Assembly (NCBI RefSeq): GCF_900198405.1
Contig: NZ_FZMR01000006.1
Location: forward strand, 113,207-177,206
Source: Helicobacter cetorum
Lineage (GTDB): Bacteria; Campylobacterota; Campylobacteria; Campylobacterales; Helicobacteraceae
Direction: 5' to 3'
Length of the DNA stretch: 64,000 nt
The position numbers and the translations under genes are program-made. Shown here one piece after another: positions 9,421 through 18,672 of this stretch. The notes beneath the pieces were generated by a model. It was not told where the DNA came from. It did no database searches and saw only the letters and a list, made by a program, of their open reading frames with translations. Numbering within the stretch: position 1 is the first letter of the stretch; each line of letters starts with the position of its first letter.

Positions 9421-9725
9421 TTGGCTCCATAACCTATAAAATTTGCCTTACGAAACTGAGAGCGTAATTAAAGCATAAAAAGCTACATAGGGTTTGTATA
9501 AAAATACTATCAATACGGAACTCACATTGTTATGAGAAACATAGAAGCTGCTGAAGGACATTAAAAAAGATAAATACATGCAATTTGGTGTCTAAAAATA
9601 CGAAAGCTCCTTGCAAAAAACTTTTCCATAAGTTTAGTATGGTAAGAATTTTTATTTTTGTTCTTGTTTTATTTGAAATGCAAAAAAGTATTTTTTAATG
9701 TTGTTCTAGCAAGGTTTAATTATTT
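9421..9725. other. Intergenic stretch upstream of flgE
   Basis: About 300 bp without a convincing reading frame. It holds short AT-rich segments and scattered stop codons in all frames. I see no RNA gene or strong repeat. It may be remnant DNA or a long leader region; only the sigma-54 site at its end is recognisable. Confidence 0.4.
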
Positions 9726-9743
9726 TTGGAACAATTTTTGCTT
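9726..9743 (+). promoter_or_regulatory. Sigma-54 (RpoN) promoter of flgE
   Basis: TTGGAACAATTTTTGCTT: GG at 9728-9729 and GC at 9740-9741 are exactly 10 nt apart, the invariant -24/-12 spacing. Hook genes of Helicobacter are RpoN-dependent class 2 flagellar genes controlled by FlgR/FlgS, so the position 40 bp before flgE fits. Confidence 0.8.
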
Positions 9744-9783
9744 TATTTTGCATAGATTGAATTTATTTTATTAAAGGATAGCC

Positions 9784-11940
9784 ATGCTTAGGTCTTTATG
9801 GTCTGGTGTTAATGGAATGCAAGCCCATCAAATTGCTTTAGATATTGAGAGTAATAATATCGCTAATGTAAACACTACTGGTTTTAAATATTCTAGGGCG
9901 TCTTTTGTGGATATGCTCTCTCAAGTCAAACTCATTGCTACTGCACCCTATAAAAATGGTTTAGCAGGACAGAATGATTTTTCTGTGGGTCTTGGGGTAG
10001 GCGTGGATGCGACCACAAAAATCTTTTCACAAGGTAATATCCAAAACACTGATGTAAAAACGGATTTAGCGATTCAAGGCGATGGCTTTTTTATCATTAG
10101 CCCTGATAGGGGGGTTACTCGTAATTTCACTAGAGATGGGGAGTTTTTATTTGATGCGCAAGGGAGCTTGGTTACTACCGGTGGGCTTGTGGTGCAAGGC
10201 TGGGTTAGAAATGGCACAGACACAGGCACTAAAGGGAGCGATACTGATGCTTTAAAAGTGGATAATACCGGTCCTTTAGAAAATATTAGAATTGACCCCG
10301 GTATGGTTATGCCAGCAAGAGCGAGTAATCGCATTTCTATGCGAGCGAATTTAAACGCTGGAAGGCATGCTGATGAAACAGCGAGTATTTTTGCCCTAGA
10401 TTCTTCTGCTAAAACCCCATCAGATGGCATTAGCCCTATGTATGACTCTAGCACGAATTTAACGCAAGTAGCAGAGGATATGGGCTCTTTATATAATGAA
10501 GATGGCGATGCCTTTTTATTGAATGAAAATCAAGGGGTTTGGGTGAGTTATAAAAGCTCTGTGATGAAAAAAGACATCGCACCCTCTGCAGAGAATAACA
10601 CGCTTGAATTAAACGGCACTAAGATTTCTTTCACTAACGATTCAGCAGTCAGCAGAACTTCAAGCCTAGTAGCAGCTCAAAACGCTATCAATGCGGTAAA
10701 AAATCAAACCGGTATTGAGGCGTATTTAGATGGCACGCAATTACGCTTGGAAAATAAAAACGAATTAGATGGCGATGAAAAGCTTAAAAACATTGTGGTA
10801 ACTAAAGCAGGAACAGGAGCGTTTTCTAATTTCGCAGAAGGGGATAAAGATGTAACAGCCTTTAAATATAGCTATACGCATTCTATTAGCCCTAATGCAG
10901 AGAACGGACAATTTAGAACCACTGATGAATTGCGTGCGTTAATCCAACATGACGCTAACATTATTAAAGACCCTACAATGGCGGACAATTATAAAGATTC
11001 AGCCGCCTCTGTGGGGGTTACGGTAAATCAATTTGGTATGTTTGAAATCAATAATAAAGATAATGGTAACGCCACTAAAGAAAACCTTAATATCTTTGTG
11101 AGTGGGTATTCTTCTGGAACCGTAACCAATAATGTCTTGTTTAAAAACACGATGAAAGGGCTTAATACGGCTTCTTTAATTGAGGGGGGTGCGGTAGCTA
11201 GTAGCTCTAGGATAACGCACGCTACCCATGCCACTAGCATTGATATTGTAGATAGTTTGGGTTCTAAACACACTTTAAGGATTGAGTTTTATAGAAGTGG
11301 GGGGGCAGAATGGAATTTTAGAGCGATTGTGCCTGAACCTGCAGAATTAGTAGGAGGCTCTGCTACTCGTCCTAATGTGTTTGAAGGGGGGCGTTTGCGT
11401 TTTAATAATGACGGCTCTTTAGCTGGCATGAATCCGCCTCTTTTACAATTCAATCCTAAAAATGGTGCGGATTCTCCTCAACGCATTAATTTAGCCTTTG
11501 GTTCATCAGGGAGCTTTGATGGATTAACAAGCGTAGATAAGATTTCTGAAACTTATGCGATTGAGCAAAATGGCTATCAAGCGGGCGATTTAATGGATGT
11601 GCGTTTTGATTCTGATGGCGTGCTTTTAGGGGCGTTTAGTAATGGTAGAACTTTGGCTCTAGCTCAAGTGGCTTTGGCGAATTTTGCTAATGATGCGGGC
11701 TTACAGGCACTAGGGGGAAATGTCTTTTCTCAAACGGGTAACTCAGGACAGGCTTTAATAGGTGCGGCAAACACAGGGCGTAGGGGTTCTGTTTCTGGCT
11801 CTAAACTAGAATCTAGTAATGTGGATTTAAGCCGTAGTTTAACGAATTTGATTGTGGTTCAAAGAGGATTTCAAGCTAACTCTAAAGCAGTAACTACATC
11901 AGATCAAATCCTTAACACCCTATTAAATCTTAAGCAATAA
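9784..11940 (+). CDS. flgE: Flagellar hook protein FlgE
   Basis: 718 residues, the usual Helicobacter FlgE length. The N-terminus (MLRSLWSGVNGMQAHQIALD, then NNIANVNTTGFKYSRASF) is the flagellar rod/hook signature, and the C-terminus (SNVDLSRSLTNLIVVQRGFQ...) gives the matching D0 helix. The central domains are Asn/Gly/Ser-rich, as in surface-exposed hook domains. The subunit is exported by the flagellar type III apparatus and polymerises into the hook. AAAGGA lies 5 nt before the ATG. It stands alone between a sigma-54 promoter and a terminator, so it is probably monocistronic. Confidence 0.95.
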   Translation: MLRSLWSGVNGMQAHQIALDIESNNIANVNTTGFKYSRASFVDMLSQVKLIATAPYKNGLAGQNDFSVGLGVGVDATTKIFSQGNIQNTDVKTDLAIQGDGFFIISPDRGVTRNFTRDGEFLFDAQGSLVTTGGLVVQGWVRNGTDTGTKGSDTDALKVDNTGPLENIRIDPGMVMPARASNRISMRANLNAGRHADETASIFALDSSAKTPSDGISPMYDSSTNLTQVAEDMGSLYNEDGDAFLLNENQGVWVSYKSSVMKKDIAPSAENNTLELNGTKISFTNDSAVSRTSSLVAAQNAINAVKNQTGIEAYLDGTQLRLENKNELDGDEKLKNIVVTKAGTGAFSNFAEGDKDVTAFKYSYTHSISPNAENGQFRTTDELRALIQHDANIIKDPTMADNYKDSAASVGVTVNQFGMFEINNKDNGNATKENLNIFVSGYSSGTVTNNVLFKNTMKGLNTASLIEGGAVASSSRITHATHATSIDIVDSLGSKHTLRIEFYRSGGAEWNFRAIVPEPAELVGGSATRPNVFEGGRLRFNNDGSLAGMNPPLLQFNPKNGADSPQRINLAFGSSGSFDGLTSVDKISETYAIEQNGYQAGDLMDVRFDSDGVLLGAFSNGRTLALAQVALANFANDAGLQALGGNVFSQTGNSGQALIGAANTGRRGSVSGSKLESSNVDLSRSLTNLIVVQRGFQANSKAVTTSDQILNTLLNLKQ

Positions 11941-11952
11941 GATAAAAAATTA

Positions 11953-11987
11953 CCCTATTACAATATAATAGGGGTTTGAATTTTTTT
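11953..11987 (+). terminator. Terminator after flgE
   Basis: An 8-bp perfect stem: CCCTATTA (11953-11960) and TAATAGGG (11966-11973), 5-nt loop, then GTTTGAATTTTTTT. Twelve bases after the flgE stop. Confidence 0.8.
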
Positions 11988-12001
11988 AATTAAGGTTTAG
12001 T

Positions 12002-12355
12002 ATGCATGAATACTCAGTCGTTTCTTCTTTAATCACGCTCTGTGAAGAGCATGCTAAGAAAAATCAAGCCCATAAGATTGAAAGAGTGGTGGTGGGCATT
12101 GGCGAAAGAAGCGGAATGGATAAGAGCTTGTTTGTGAGTGCGTTTGAGACTTTTAGAGAAGAGTCTTTGGTGTGTAAAGATGCCATTTTAGATATTGTAG
12201 ATGAAAAGATTGAGCTAGAATGCAAAGATTGTTCGCATGTTTTTAAACCTAACACTTTGGATTATGGGGTGTGCGAAAAATGTCAGGGTAAGAATGTGAG
12301 TATCACTCAGGGTAATGAAATGCGTTTGTTGTCTTTAGAAATGTTAGGAGAGTGA
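12002..12355 (+). CDS. hypA: Nickel/zinc metallochaperone HypA
   Basis: 117 residues. The protein delivers nickel to [NiFe] hydrogenase and, in Helicobacter, also supports urease maturation. The N-terminal Met-His2-Glu3 nickel site and the zinc site of two CxxC motifs (C74/C77 and C91/C94) are intact. The sequence is nearly the H. pylori HypA as I remember it, which supports a close relative. TAAGG precedes the ATG. It opens the plus-strand cluster that follows flgE. Confidence 0.96.
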   Translation: MHEYSVVSSLITLCEEHAKKNQAHKIERVVVGIGERSGMDKSLFVSAFETFREESLVCKDAILDIVDEKIELECKDCSHVFKPNTLDYGVCEKCQGKNVSITQGNEMRLLSLEMLGE

Positions 12356-12371
12356 TTACTAGAGAATTACT

Positions 12372-12863
12372 ATGTGTAAAACAAACGAAGAACTTGAGGC
12401 AGAGCTTAGAACTTACGAAAAAGAAATCGCAGAATCTAAAGAGGCTTTAAAAAAAATGCGCCTTGAGTTGGCGCATACCCAAAAGGTTTTTCAAAAAAAA
12501 ATGTTGGCTTTAGAGAATATCAAGCAAGAACTCCAAAAAGAAAAAAGCCAGCAAGAAACTTTGCGTTTGGACAAAAGGCTCCCCTTAGAAAATAAAGACA
12601 TTAAAGAAATTGTCTTACCTTGTGTGCTTGAGGAGGTTGAAGTCTATGATAAAGATAATACGATTATGGTCGCTAAACCTCTAAAGCGCTTGTTTAGTGA
12701 AGAGCTTTATTTACAATATCGTAGTTTATTGCGTGAAAATAAGATACTAAAAAACCAATTATCTAAAAAGGATTTTGAAATTTCAGTGCTAAAAATTGAA
12801 CTAAGAGACATGCACAAAGAAATTCAACTTTATCAAAACCAAAACCTTTTAAAGGACGAGTAA
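12372..12863 (+). CDS. Coiled-coil hypothetical protein
   Basis: A 163-residue soluble protein rich in Glu, Lys and Leu with long heptad-like stretches (residues 4-60 and 118-160), predicting two coiled coils around a short beta-like centre (KEIVLPCVLEEVEVYDKDN). No catalytic motif or signal peptide. Sixteen bases separate it from hypA, and its stop overlaps the lpxB start by one base (TAATG), so it is cotranscribed with lipid A synthesis. An equivalent is found in this position in H. pylori as I recall. Function unknown. Confidence 0.75.
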   Translation: MCKTNEELEAELRTYEKEIAESKEALKKMRLELAHTQKVFQKKMLALENIKQELQKEKSQQETLRLDKRLPLENKDIKEIVLPCVLEEVEVYDKDNTIMVAKPLKRLFSEELYLQYRSLLRENKILKNQLSKKDFEISVLKIELRDMHKEIQLYQNQNLLKDE

Positions 12864-13939
12864 TGCCTACTATTTTAGTGAGTGCTTTAGAGGTAAGCTC
12901 TAATGTGCATTTAAAAGAGTTGCAAAAATTTTTACCTAAAGATTATCGTTTTATTGGAGTGTTTGAGGGAGAGAATGCACTCTATAGTCCTAGAGAATTT
13001 TCTATCATGGGTTTTAGAGATGTTATAGGGCGTTTAGGATTTTTATTAAAAGCCCATAAAGAAATGGTTAAATTAGCTAAACAAGCAGATTTAGTGCTTT
13101 TAATGGATTCATCTTCTTTTAATATACCTTTAGCTAAAAAAATCAAAAAACAAGACCCTAGTAAAAAAATTATTTATTATATTTTACCGCAAGTTTGGGC
13201 ATGGAAAAAATGGCGTGCTAAAAGCATTGAAAAACATTGCGATTTTTTGGGAGCGATTTTGCCTTTTGAAACGAGCTATTACCAAAAAAAGGCTCAGTAT
13301 GTAGGACACCCCTTATTAGATGAGATTAAATATCGCAAAGAAAGCTCTAAGGGCGAGGGACTAGTTTTTATGCCCGGGAGCAGAAAAACTGAAATCGCTA
13401 AAATATTTCCTTTATTTGTAGAAGTGGCTAAGATTTTAGAGCGAGATGAGGGCTTAAAAAAGCGTGTGTTAGTTGTGCCGAGTTTTTTTAAAGACTTAGA
13501 TTTAAAAGCTCTTTATGGAAAAGATATTGAATTGTTTGAAATCTCTTATGATGCCCATAAGAGTTTGCATGAAGCAGAGTTTGCATTCATTTGTAGTGGC
13601 ACAGCGACTTTGGAGGCAAGTCTTATTGGCACGCCCTTTGTATTAGCGTATAGAGCCAAAAAAGTTGATTTTTTAATTGCTAGAATTTTTGTAAATTTGC
13701 ATTATATAGGATTAGCTAATATTTTTTATAACGCTTTAAATGGCGAAAAAGCTGGGCTTGGAAAAACTAAATTACATGAAGAATTAATCCAGCATTTTTT
13801 GAGTGTAGAAAGTTTGTTAAAGGCTTATAAAAATATGGATAGAGAGCATTATTTTAAAGAAAGTTTGAGATTAAGAGAATATTTAGGTAGTGGGAGTGCC
13901 AATAATATCGCTAAAGAGATAGCTTTCATGCTAAATTAA
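12863..13939 (+). CDS. lpxB: Lipid-A-disaccharide synthase LpxB
   Basis: A GT-B glycosyltransferase (family 19) that joins UDP-2,3-diacylglucosamine to lipid X, making the lipid A disaccharide at the inner membrane. 358 residues. Family segments are clear: YYILPQVWAWKKWR, CDFLGAILPFE, YVGHPLLDEI, FMPGSRKTEI and CSGTATLEASLIGTPFVLAYR. The start overlaps the previous stop by one base. Full length and intact. Confidence 0.94.
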   Translation: MPTILVSALEVSSNVHLKELQKFLPKDYRFIGVFEGENALYSPREFSIMGFRDVIGRLGFLLKAHKEMVKLAKQADLVLLMDSSSFNIPLAKKIKKQDPSKKIIYYILPQVWAWKKWRAKSIEKHCDFLGAILPFETSYYQKKAQYVGHPLLDEIKYRKESSKGEGLVFMPGSRKTEIAKIFPLFVEVAKILERDEGLKKRVLVVPSFFKDLDLKALYGKDIELFEISYDAHKSLHEAEFAFICSGTATLEASLIGTPFVLAYRAKKVDFLIARIFVNLHYIGLANIFYNALNGEKAGLGKTKLHEELIQHFLSVESLLKAYKNMDREHYFKESLRLREYLGSGSANNIAKEIAFMLN

Positions 13940-13951
13940 CCTAATTTTTAT

Positions 13952-13957
13952 TATAAT
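13952..13957 (+). promoter_or_regulatory. -10 box upstream of greA
   Basis: A perfect TATAAT, 28 bp before the greA ATG, with AGGAG at 13975-13979 serving as ribosome site. It would let greA and the genes after it be transcribed separately from lpxB. Confidence 0.55.
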
Positions 13958-13984
13958 CTCTACTTCGTAAGCTTAGGAGATTAA

Positions 13985-14479
13985 ATGAATAAAGAACCTA
14001 TGAGTATGCATGGATACAATAAGATTTGTGCAGAATTAAAACAACTAAAAGAAATTGAACGCCCTAATATCGTAAAAGAAATTGATATTGCTAGAGGACA
14101 TGGGGATTTAAAAGAAAATGCCGAATACCATGCCGCTAAAGAAAAGCAACGCTTTATTGAGGCAAGAATTGTTGATTTAAGCGAGATTGTTGCTAACGCT
14201 CAAGTGATTGACCCAAGCACCTTGGCACATAATAAAGTGAGTTTTGGAAGCACGGTTAAAATTCTTAATTTAGATAATGATAAAGAGTTTTCTTATACGA
14301 TAGTAGGGAGTGTAGAGAGTAATCCAACTAAAGGGTTAATTTCTTTTGGTTCGCCTATTGCAAAAAGTTTAATAGGCAAGAGTAAGGGCGATGAAGTAAC
14401 AATCCAGCTGCCTAGTGGGGAAAGCGATTTTGAAATTTTAGATATTTGTTATAAAGAGATTTGCTTTGATGAAAATTAA
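13985..14479 (+). CDS. greA: Transcription elongation factor GreA
   Basis: 164 residues. GreA enters the RNA polymerase secondary channel and stimulates cleavage of backtracked RNA. The N-terminal antiparallel coiled coil carries the acidic tip in [16 protein letters not shown]. The C-terminal FKBP-like domain shows [19 protein letters not shown]. Length is typical of the family, about 158-165 residues. Own -10 box upstream; its last codons overlap dut by 11 bp. Confidence 0.96.
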   Translation: MNKEPMSMHGYNKICAELKQLKEIERPNIVKEIDIARGHGDLKENAEYHAAKEKQRFIEARIVDLSEIVANAQVIDPSTLAHNKVSFGSTVKILNLDNDKEFSYTIVGSVESNPTKGLISFGSPIAKSLIGKSKGDEVTIQLPSGESDFEILDICYKEICFDEN

Positions 14480-14906
14480 AATACAAAAAATCCATTCAAA
14501 TGCCATTATTCCTAAGTATCAAACAGAAGGTTCTTCGGGCTTTGATTTGCATGCAATAGAAGATGTGGTAATTAAATCTCATAGCGTTGGGTTGGTTGCT
14601 ACGGGGTTATGTTTAGCTCTAGAAGAGGGGTATGAGTTGCAAGTGCGAACTCGTAGTGGTCTAGCTTTAAAAAATCAAATAATGGTGTTAAATTCTCCCG
14701 GAACCGTGGATAATGATTATAGGGGCGAGATTAAGGTTATTTTAGCAAATTTTAGCGATCAAGATTTCAAAGTTCAAGTAGGTGATAGGATTGCTCAGGG
14801 TGTGGTTCAAAAGACTTATAAAGCAGAATTTTTAGAATGCGAAAAATTAGATGAAACTTCAAGAGGTAGTGGGGGATTTGGTAGCACAGGAGTGAGTAAA
14901 GAATGA
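14469..14906 (+). CDS. dut: dUTP diphosphatase (dUTPase)
   Basis: Trimeric dUTPase that hydrolyses dUTP to dUMP, limiting uracil in DNA and supplying dTMP synthesis. All five motifs are present: [40 protein letters not shown] and [11 protein letters not shown] chose ATG 14469 over an in-frame TTG three bases earlier; 145 residues result. It overlaps greA upstream and the next gene downstream by 4 bp. Confidence 0.95.
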   Translation: MKIKIQKIHSNAIIPKYQTEGSSGFDLHAIEDVVIKSHSVGLVATGLCLALEEGYELQVRTRSGLALKNQIMVLNSPGTVDNDYRGEIKVILANFSDQDFKVQVGDRIAQGVVQKTYKAEFLECEKLDETSRGSGGFGSTGVSKE

Positions 14907-15562
14907 GTATTAAAAGTGAGTTAGAACAAGTCAAAGCGGAATTTAAAAGCGATGAAAAGTTGCTAGAGGGGGCTTTTAGGATTGAAAAATTTTATAAGCG
15001 TTATAAATGGATATTATTATTTATTGTTGTAGCTGTAATTGCCTATTTTGGCGACCAGAAGTTGCAAACCTATCAACAACAGCAAAAAAGCGAGCGAATC
15101 ACACAGATTTATAATGAAGTGTTGGAAAATCCTAATAACCTAGCTTTACAAGAGAGACTCAAAGAAACAGCACCCGAACTCTATGATTTGTATCAGTTTT
15201 CTATAGCAAGCAAGCAAAATGATGCTCAAATATTAAAAGGTTTGTTACAATCTTCTAATGAAGTGGTTAAAATCCTTGCGAATTATACTTATGCCTCTCT
15301 TACTGAAAATAAGAGTTTGCTTAAAAATAGTCCTATACTCAAGGAATTAAGCGCTTTGCAAGAGGTAGGGCTACTCTATAAAGAAAATTCTAAAGATTCC
15401 ATTATGCAAGCCCATAAGATACTAGGGACTATCCCTCTAAATTCCTCTTTGTATGCCATGATTTCTATTTTAAAACATTATGGAGCGACGCAGTCTTCTA
15501 AGGTAGAAAAACCTTTAAAACAAGAAAACTCAAAGAGTTCCAACACTCAAGGAAAACATTAA
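14903..15562 (+). CDS. Single-TM protein with TPR-like periplasmic domain (YfgM-like)
   Basis: 219 residues: a charged cytoplasmic N-terminus, one transmembrane helix at about 36-52, then an alpha-helical domain of TPR-like character. This topology (short N-in segment, one TM, helical repeats) resembles YfgM, an ancillary SecYEG/BamB-linked protein of other proteobacteria. Similarity is by architecture only. ATGA overlap with dut. The gene is followed after 5 bp by a lipoprotein of beta-propeller type, the same order as yfgM-bamB, which strengthens the suggestion. Confidence 0.6.
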   Translation: MSIKSELEQVKAEFKSDEKLLEGAFRIEKFYKRYKWILLFIVVAVIAYFGDQKLQTYQQQQKSERITQIYNEVLENPNNLALQERLKETAPELYDLYQFSIASKQNDAQILKGLLQSSNEVVKILANYTYASLTENKSLLKNSPILKELSALQEVGLLYKENSKDSIMQAHKILGTIPLNSSLYAMISILKHYGATQSSKVEKPLKQENSKSSNTQGKH

Positions 15563-15567
15563 TCTTT

Positions 15568-16782
15568 ATGAACAGACAATTTCTAATCCTATTGGTATTC
15601 ATTCTTTTTGCAGGTTGTAATACTAGGAAATACTTTAGACCACCTAGCTATATGATTAAAGGTGAAGTAGGGTTTTCTAGCACTTTGCAAGAAAGTATAA
15701 CTTCTTCTAACCGCTATGGAGCGGTGCTAAAAAATGGCGTTGTGATTGATTCTAATGGCATGACGCAATTAAAAATCGGTAAGAATTTTAATTATGAAAG
15801 CAGTTTTTTGAATGAAAGCCAAGGCTATTTTATCTTAGCTCAAGATTGCCTTAATAAAAAAGAAAGCAAGTCTAGGGCTAAAAAAACCAAAGAAACCGAT
15901 ATTAAGCTTAAAGGTGTTAAAGAAGAAGTTAATGATAAGTCATGCCACCAATTAGAGCTTATCAATAACGACCCTAAATCCACACAAAAGTCTATTATAA
16001 TACCTTTAGAAACCTTTGCTTTAAGTGCGAGTGTTAAGGGTAATGTTTTGGCAGTTGTTTTGGCGGATAACTCAGCCAATCTATATGATATTACTTCAAA
16101 AAAATTGCTTTTTAGTGAAAAAGGCACACCAAGCACAGCGATTAATTCTTTAATGGCTATGCCTATTTTTATGGATACGGTAGTGGTTTTTCCTATGTTA
16201 GATGGGCGTTTATTAGTAGTAGATTATGTGCATGGAGACCCTACACCTATTAGAAATATTGTTATCCATAGTGAAAAGTTTTTTAATAATGTAACTTATC
16301 TTATTGTAGATGGGGATAATATGATAGCCTCAACGGGCAAGCGGATTTTATCTGTAGTGAGCGGTCAAGAGTTTACTTATGAGGGAGATGTTTTAGATTT
16401 GCTCTACAATAAAGGCCGTTTGTATGTGCTGACTTTAGATGGACAGATTTTACAAATGGATAGAACTCTAAGGGAATTAAACAGCGTTAAATTGCCCTTT
16501 GCCTCTTTAAGCACGATTGTATTAAAAGATAATAAGCTTTATTCTTTAGAAAAGCGTGGTTATGTAGTGGAGATAGACCTAGACCACTATGATGTGTATA
16601 AAATTTATAAGATTATGCCAACAAAACGCTTGAATAAAGGGATTTTTTATGATAAGAATCGTGTGTATTATGATCGCTATTATTTAGATTATAACGCTTT
16701 TAAGCCAAAACTTTATCCCACTAGACCTATGCCTATACCTAAACCAACAAAGCATAAAACAAAGTACAAGCATAAAGAATAG
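15568..16782 (+). CDS. Lipoprotein with beta-propeller-like repeats (BamB-like candidate)
   Basis: 404 residues with a type II signal peptide and lipobox FAGC at Cys17. After a charged low-complexity segment (about 95-130), the protein shows recurring short beta blades: VVVFPMLDGRLLVVDYVHG, RLYVLTLDGQILQMD, KLYSLEKRGYVVEID. The pattern 'hydrophobic strand-DGxL-hydrophobic-D' recalls PQQ-type propellers such as BamB. The tail is Pro/Lys-rich. Neighbouring YfgM-like protein supports a Bam-associated role; this is inference. An alternative is an unrelated Helicobacter lipoprotein. Ends 3 bp before coaX. Confidence 0.6.
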   Translation: MNRQFLILLVFILFAGCNTRKYFRPPSYMIKGEVGFSSTLQESITSSNRYGAVLKNGVVIDSNGMTQLKIGKNFNYESSFLNESQGYFILAQDCLNKKESKSRAKKTKETDIKLKGVKEEVNDKSCHQLELINNDPKSTQKSIIIPLETFALSASVKGNVLAVVLADNSANLYDITSKKLLFSEKGTPSTAINSLMAMPIFMDTVVVFPMLDGRLLVVDYVHGDPTPIRNIVIHSEKFFNNVTYLIVDGDNMIASTGKRILSVVSGQEFTYEGDVLDLLYNKGRLYVLTLDGQILQMDRTLRELNSVKLPFASLSTIVLKDNKLYSLEKRGYVVEIDLDHYDVYKIYKIMPTKRLNKGIFYDKNRVYYDRYYLDYNAFKPKLYPTRPMPIPKPTKHKTKYKHKE

Positions 16783-16785
16783 CTC

Positions 16786-17412
16786 ATGGTTTTATGTGAT
16801 ATAGGCAATACGCATATTCATTTTGCAGAAGGTTATAGGCTGTTTTCAAGCACTAAAGAAAATTTAAAGCACTTGAATATTGAAGGTGAAATTTTTTATA
16901 TTAGCGTGAATAATGAAAATGAAAAAGCTCTTTTAAATGTTTATCCTAGTGCTAAAAATATTGCAGAATTTTTTAGTTTAGAAACAGACTATGTAGGGCT
17001 TGGGATAGACAGACAAATGGCATGTTTAGCTGTGAGTAATGGGGTTGTGGTAGATGCTGGAAGTGCGATTACTATTGATATAGTAAAAGATAGCAAGCAT
17101 TTGGGGGGGTGTATTCTACCCGGTCTAGCTCAATATATTCATGCCTATAAAGCGAGTGCGAGTATTTTAGAGCAACCTTTCAAGGTCTTAAATTCATTAG
17201 AGATTTTACCCAAAAACACACAAGATGCCGTGAATTATGGCATCATTTCTAGTATAGTGTCTTGTATTCAAAATTTAGCACAAAATCAAAAAATCTATCT
17301 TTGTGGGGGCGATGCGAAGTTTTTGAGTGCTTTTTTGCCCCATTCAATTTGTAATGAACGACTGGTTTTTGATGGTATAGAAATCGCTCTTAAGAAAATA
17401 GGGCTTTTATGA
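16786..17412 (+). CDS. coaX: Type III pantothenate kinase CoaX
   Basis: First step of coenzyme A synthesis, phosphorylating pantothenate with ATP. 208 residues of the ASKHA fold. Motifs: phosphate-1 DIGNTHIHF, GLGIDRQMACLA, and VDAGSAITIDIV with GGCILPG. CoaX is the only pantothenate kinase type known from Helicobacter. ATG overlap (ATGA) with the next gene shows translational coupling. Confidence 0.93.
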   Translation: MVLCDIGNTHIHFAEGYRLFSSTKENLKHLNIEGEIFYISVNNENEKALLNVYPSAKNIAEFFSLETDYVGLGIDRQMACLAVSNGVVVDAGSAITIDIVKDSKHLGGCILPGLAQYIHAYKASASILEQPFKVLNSLEILPKNTQDAVNYGIISSIVSCIQNLAQNQKIYLCGGDAKFLSAFLPHSICNERLVFDGIEIALKKIGLL

Positions 17413-18137
17413 CAGATTCATTAGAGCACTTAAGTTTCTTAGGTATGTTTTTAGCTGCATTAAGCATGTCTTTAGGGCATTGTGTAGGCATGTGTGGGGG
17501 GATTGTGAGTGCGTTTAGCCAAATAAGATTTTCTAAAGTTACAAGTTTTTCTTATCAATTTATTTGTCATGCTCTTTATAATTTAGGAAGAATTAGCACT
17601 TACATGTTGCTAGGGGCTATTGTGGCAGGTTTAGGGAATGTGATTAGCGTAAGCATGTTTTTTAAGGGCGTTTTATTTATAAGCATGGGAGTGTTTTTAA
17701 TCCTTTTAGCTCTATTAGGGACAAAGATAGAAAAGCTAGGTTTTCAAATTTCTTTTATTTCTACTTTGATTAAAAAAACTTTACGCTCACAAAGTGTGTT
17801 AGCCCTATATATCTTAGGCGTGTTGAATGGTTTTCTACCTTGCATGATGGTATATATGTTTTTAGCGAGCGTAGCCCTTAGTCATAGCGTGCTTATGGGG
17901 GCTATGTTAGGCCTTGCTTTTGGGCTTGGCACGAGTGTGCCATTATTTTTAATGGGAATGATTTTAAGCAGGCTCTCATATAGGAAGTTTTTTAATGTTG
18001 TATCTAAAATTTTAATCTTTGTCTTTGGGGTTTATGTCTTTTATATGGGGGTTATGCTAATCAATCATAAAATGCCCCATTCTAACCACCATCAATCCAA
18101 TCATTCTAGCGAGATTCACCAACATGAACACCACTAA
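17409..18137 (+). CDS. TauE/SafE or DsbD_2-like membrane protein with His-rich tail
   Basis: 242 residues with about six transmembrane helices. Two symmetric motifs with conserved Cys are visible: GHCVGMCGGIVSAF near residue 25 and LNGFLPCMMVY near residue 140. These are typical of the DsbD_2 / sulfite-exporter-like group that includes cytochrome oxidase assembly factors. The C-terminus, HHQSNHSSEIHQHEHH, has eight or nine histidines and looks like a metal-handling tail. Copper transport or electron transfer is possible, unproven. It overlaps coaX by 4 bp and gmhB by 14 bp. Confidence 0.75.
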   Translation: MTDSLEHLSFLGMFLAALSMSLGHCVGMCGGIVSAFSQIRFSKVTSFSYQFICHALYNLGRISTYMLLGAIVAGLGNVISVSMFFKGVLFISMGVFLILLALLGTKIEKLGFQISFISTLIKKTLRSQSVLALYILGVLNGFLPCMMVYMFLASVALSHSVLMGAMLGLAFGLGTSVPLFLMGMILSRLSYRKFFNVVSKILIFVFGVYVFYMGVMLINHKMPHSNHHQSNHSSEIHQHEHH

Positions 18138-18672
18138 TAAGGCACTGTTTTTAGATAGAGATGGCATTATCAATATTGATAAGGGCTATGTGTATAAAAA
18201 AGAAGATTTTGAATTTCAAAAGGGCATTTTTGAATTATTAAGCCATGCTAAAGATTTAGGCTATAAACTTCTTTTAATCACCAATCAATCCGGCATTAAT
18301 CGTGGCTATTATACGCTCAAAGACTTTGAAAAACTCACAGAGTATCTCCAAGAAAATTTATTAAAAAATTTAGGTTTTTCTTTAGATGGCATTTATTTTT
18401 GCCCGCATACGCCACAAGAAAATTGCGAGTGTAGAAAACCAAAACCACTTTTAATTTTACAAGCCACTAAAGAACACAACATCAATTTGGAACAATCTTT
18501 TATGATAGGCGATAAAGAAAGTGATGTTATGGCAGGTTTGAATGCGAAAGTCAAAAACAATATTTTACTCACAACAAACCCTTTAAAAACTTCTCATTCT
18601 TGGATACAATGTAAAGATTTTAAAGAAATGATTGATTATATCAAATTAAGGACAAAAAATGCGTTATATTGA
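18124..18672 (+). CDS. gmhB: D-glycero-heptose-1,7-bisphosphate 7-phosphatase GmhB
   Basis: HAD-superfamily phosphatase removing the C7 phosphate in ADP-heptose synthesis. 182 residues. The DRDG nucleophile motif (FLDRDGIINID) and the zinc-binding loop CPHTPQENCECRKPKP are both present, as is IGDKESDVMAGLNA. It overlaps its neighbours at both ends (14 bp each) and is the first of four contiguous heptose genes. Confidence 0.94.
   Translation: MNTTNKALFLDRDGIINIDKGYVYKKEDFEFQKGIFELLSHAKDLGYKLLLITNQSGINRGYYTLKDFEKLTEYLQENLLKNLGFSLDGIYFCPHTPQENCECRKPKPLLILQATKEHNINLEQSFMIGDKESDVMAGLNAKVKNNILLTTNPLKTSHSWIQCKDFKEMIDYIKLRTKNALY

Noticed and set aside
10074..10454. 126-codon frame opposite flgE
   Set aside because: Antisense to the hook protein, with no start signal.
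17103..17109. G7 run in coaX and G7/C7 runs in the GlcF-like and mqnC genes as contingency tracts
   Set aside because: Seven bases is too short for frequent slippage, and the frames are intact around them.
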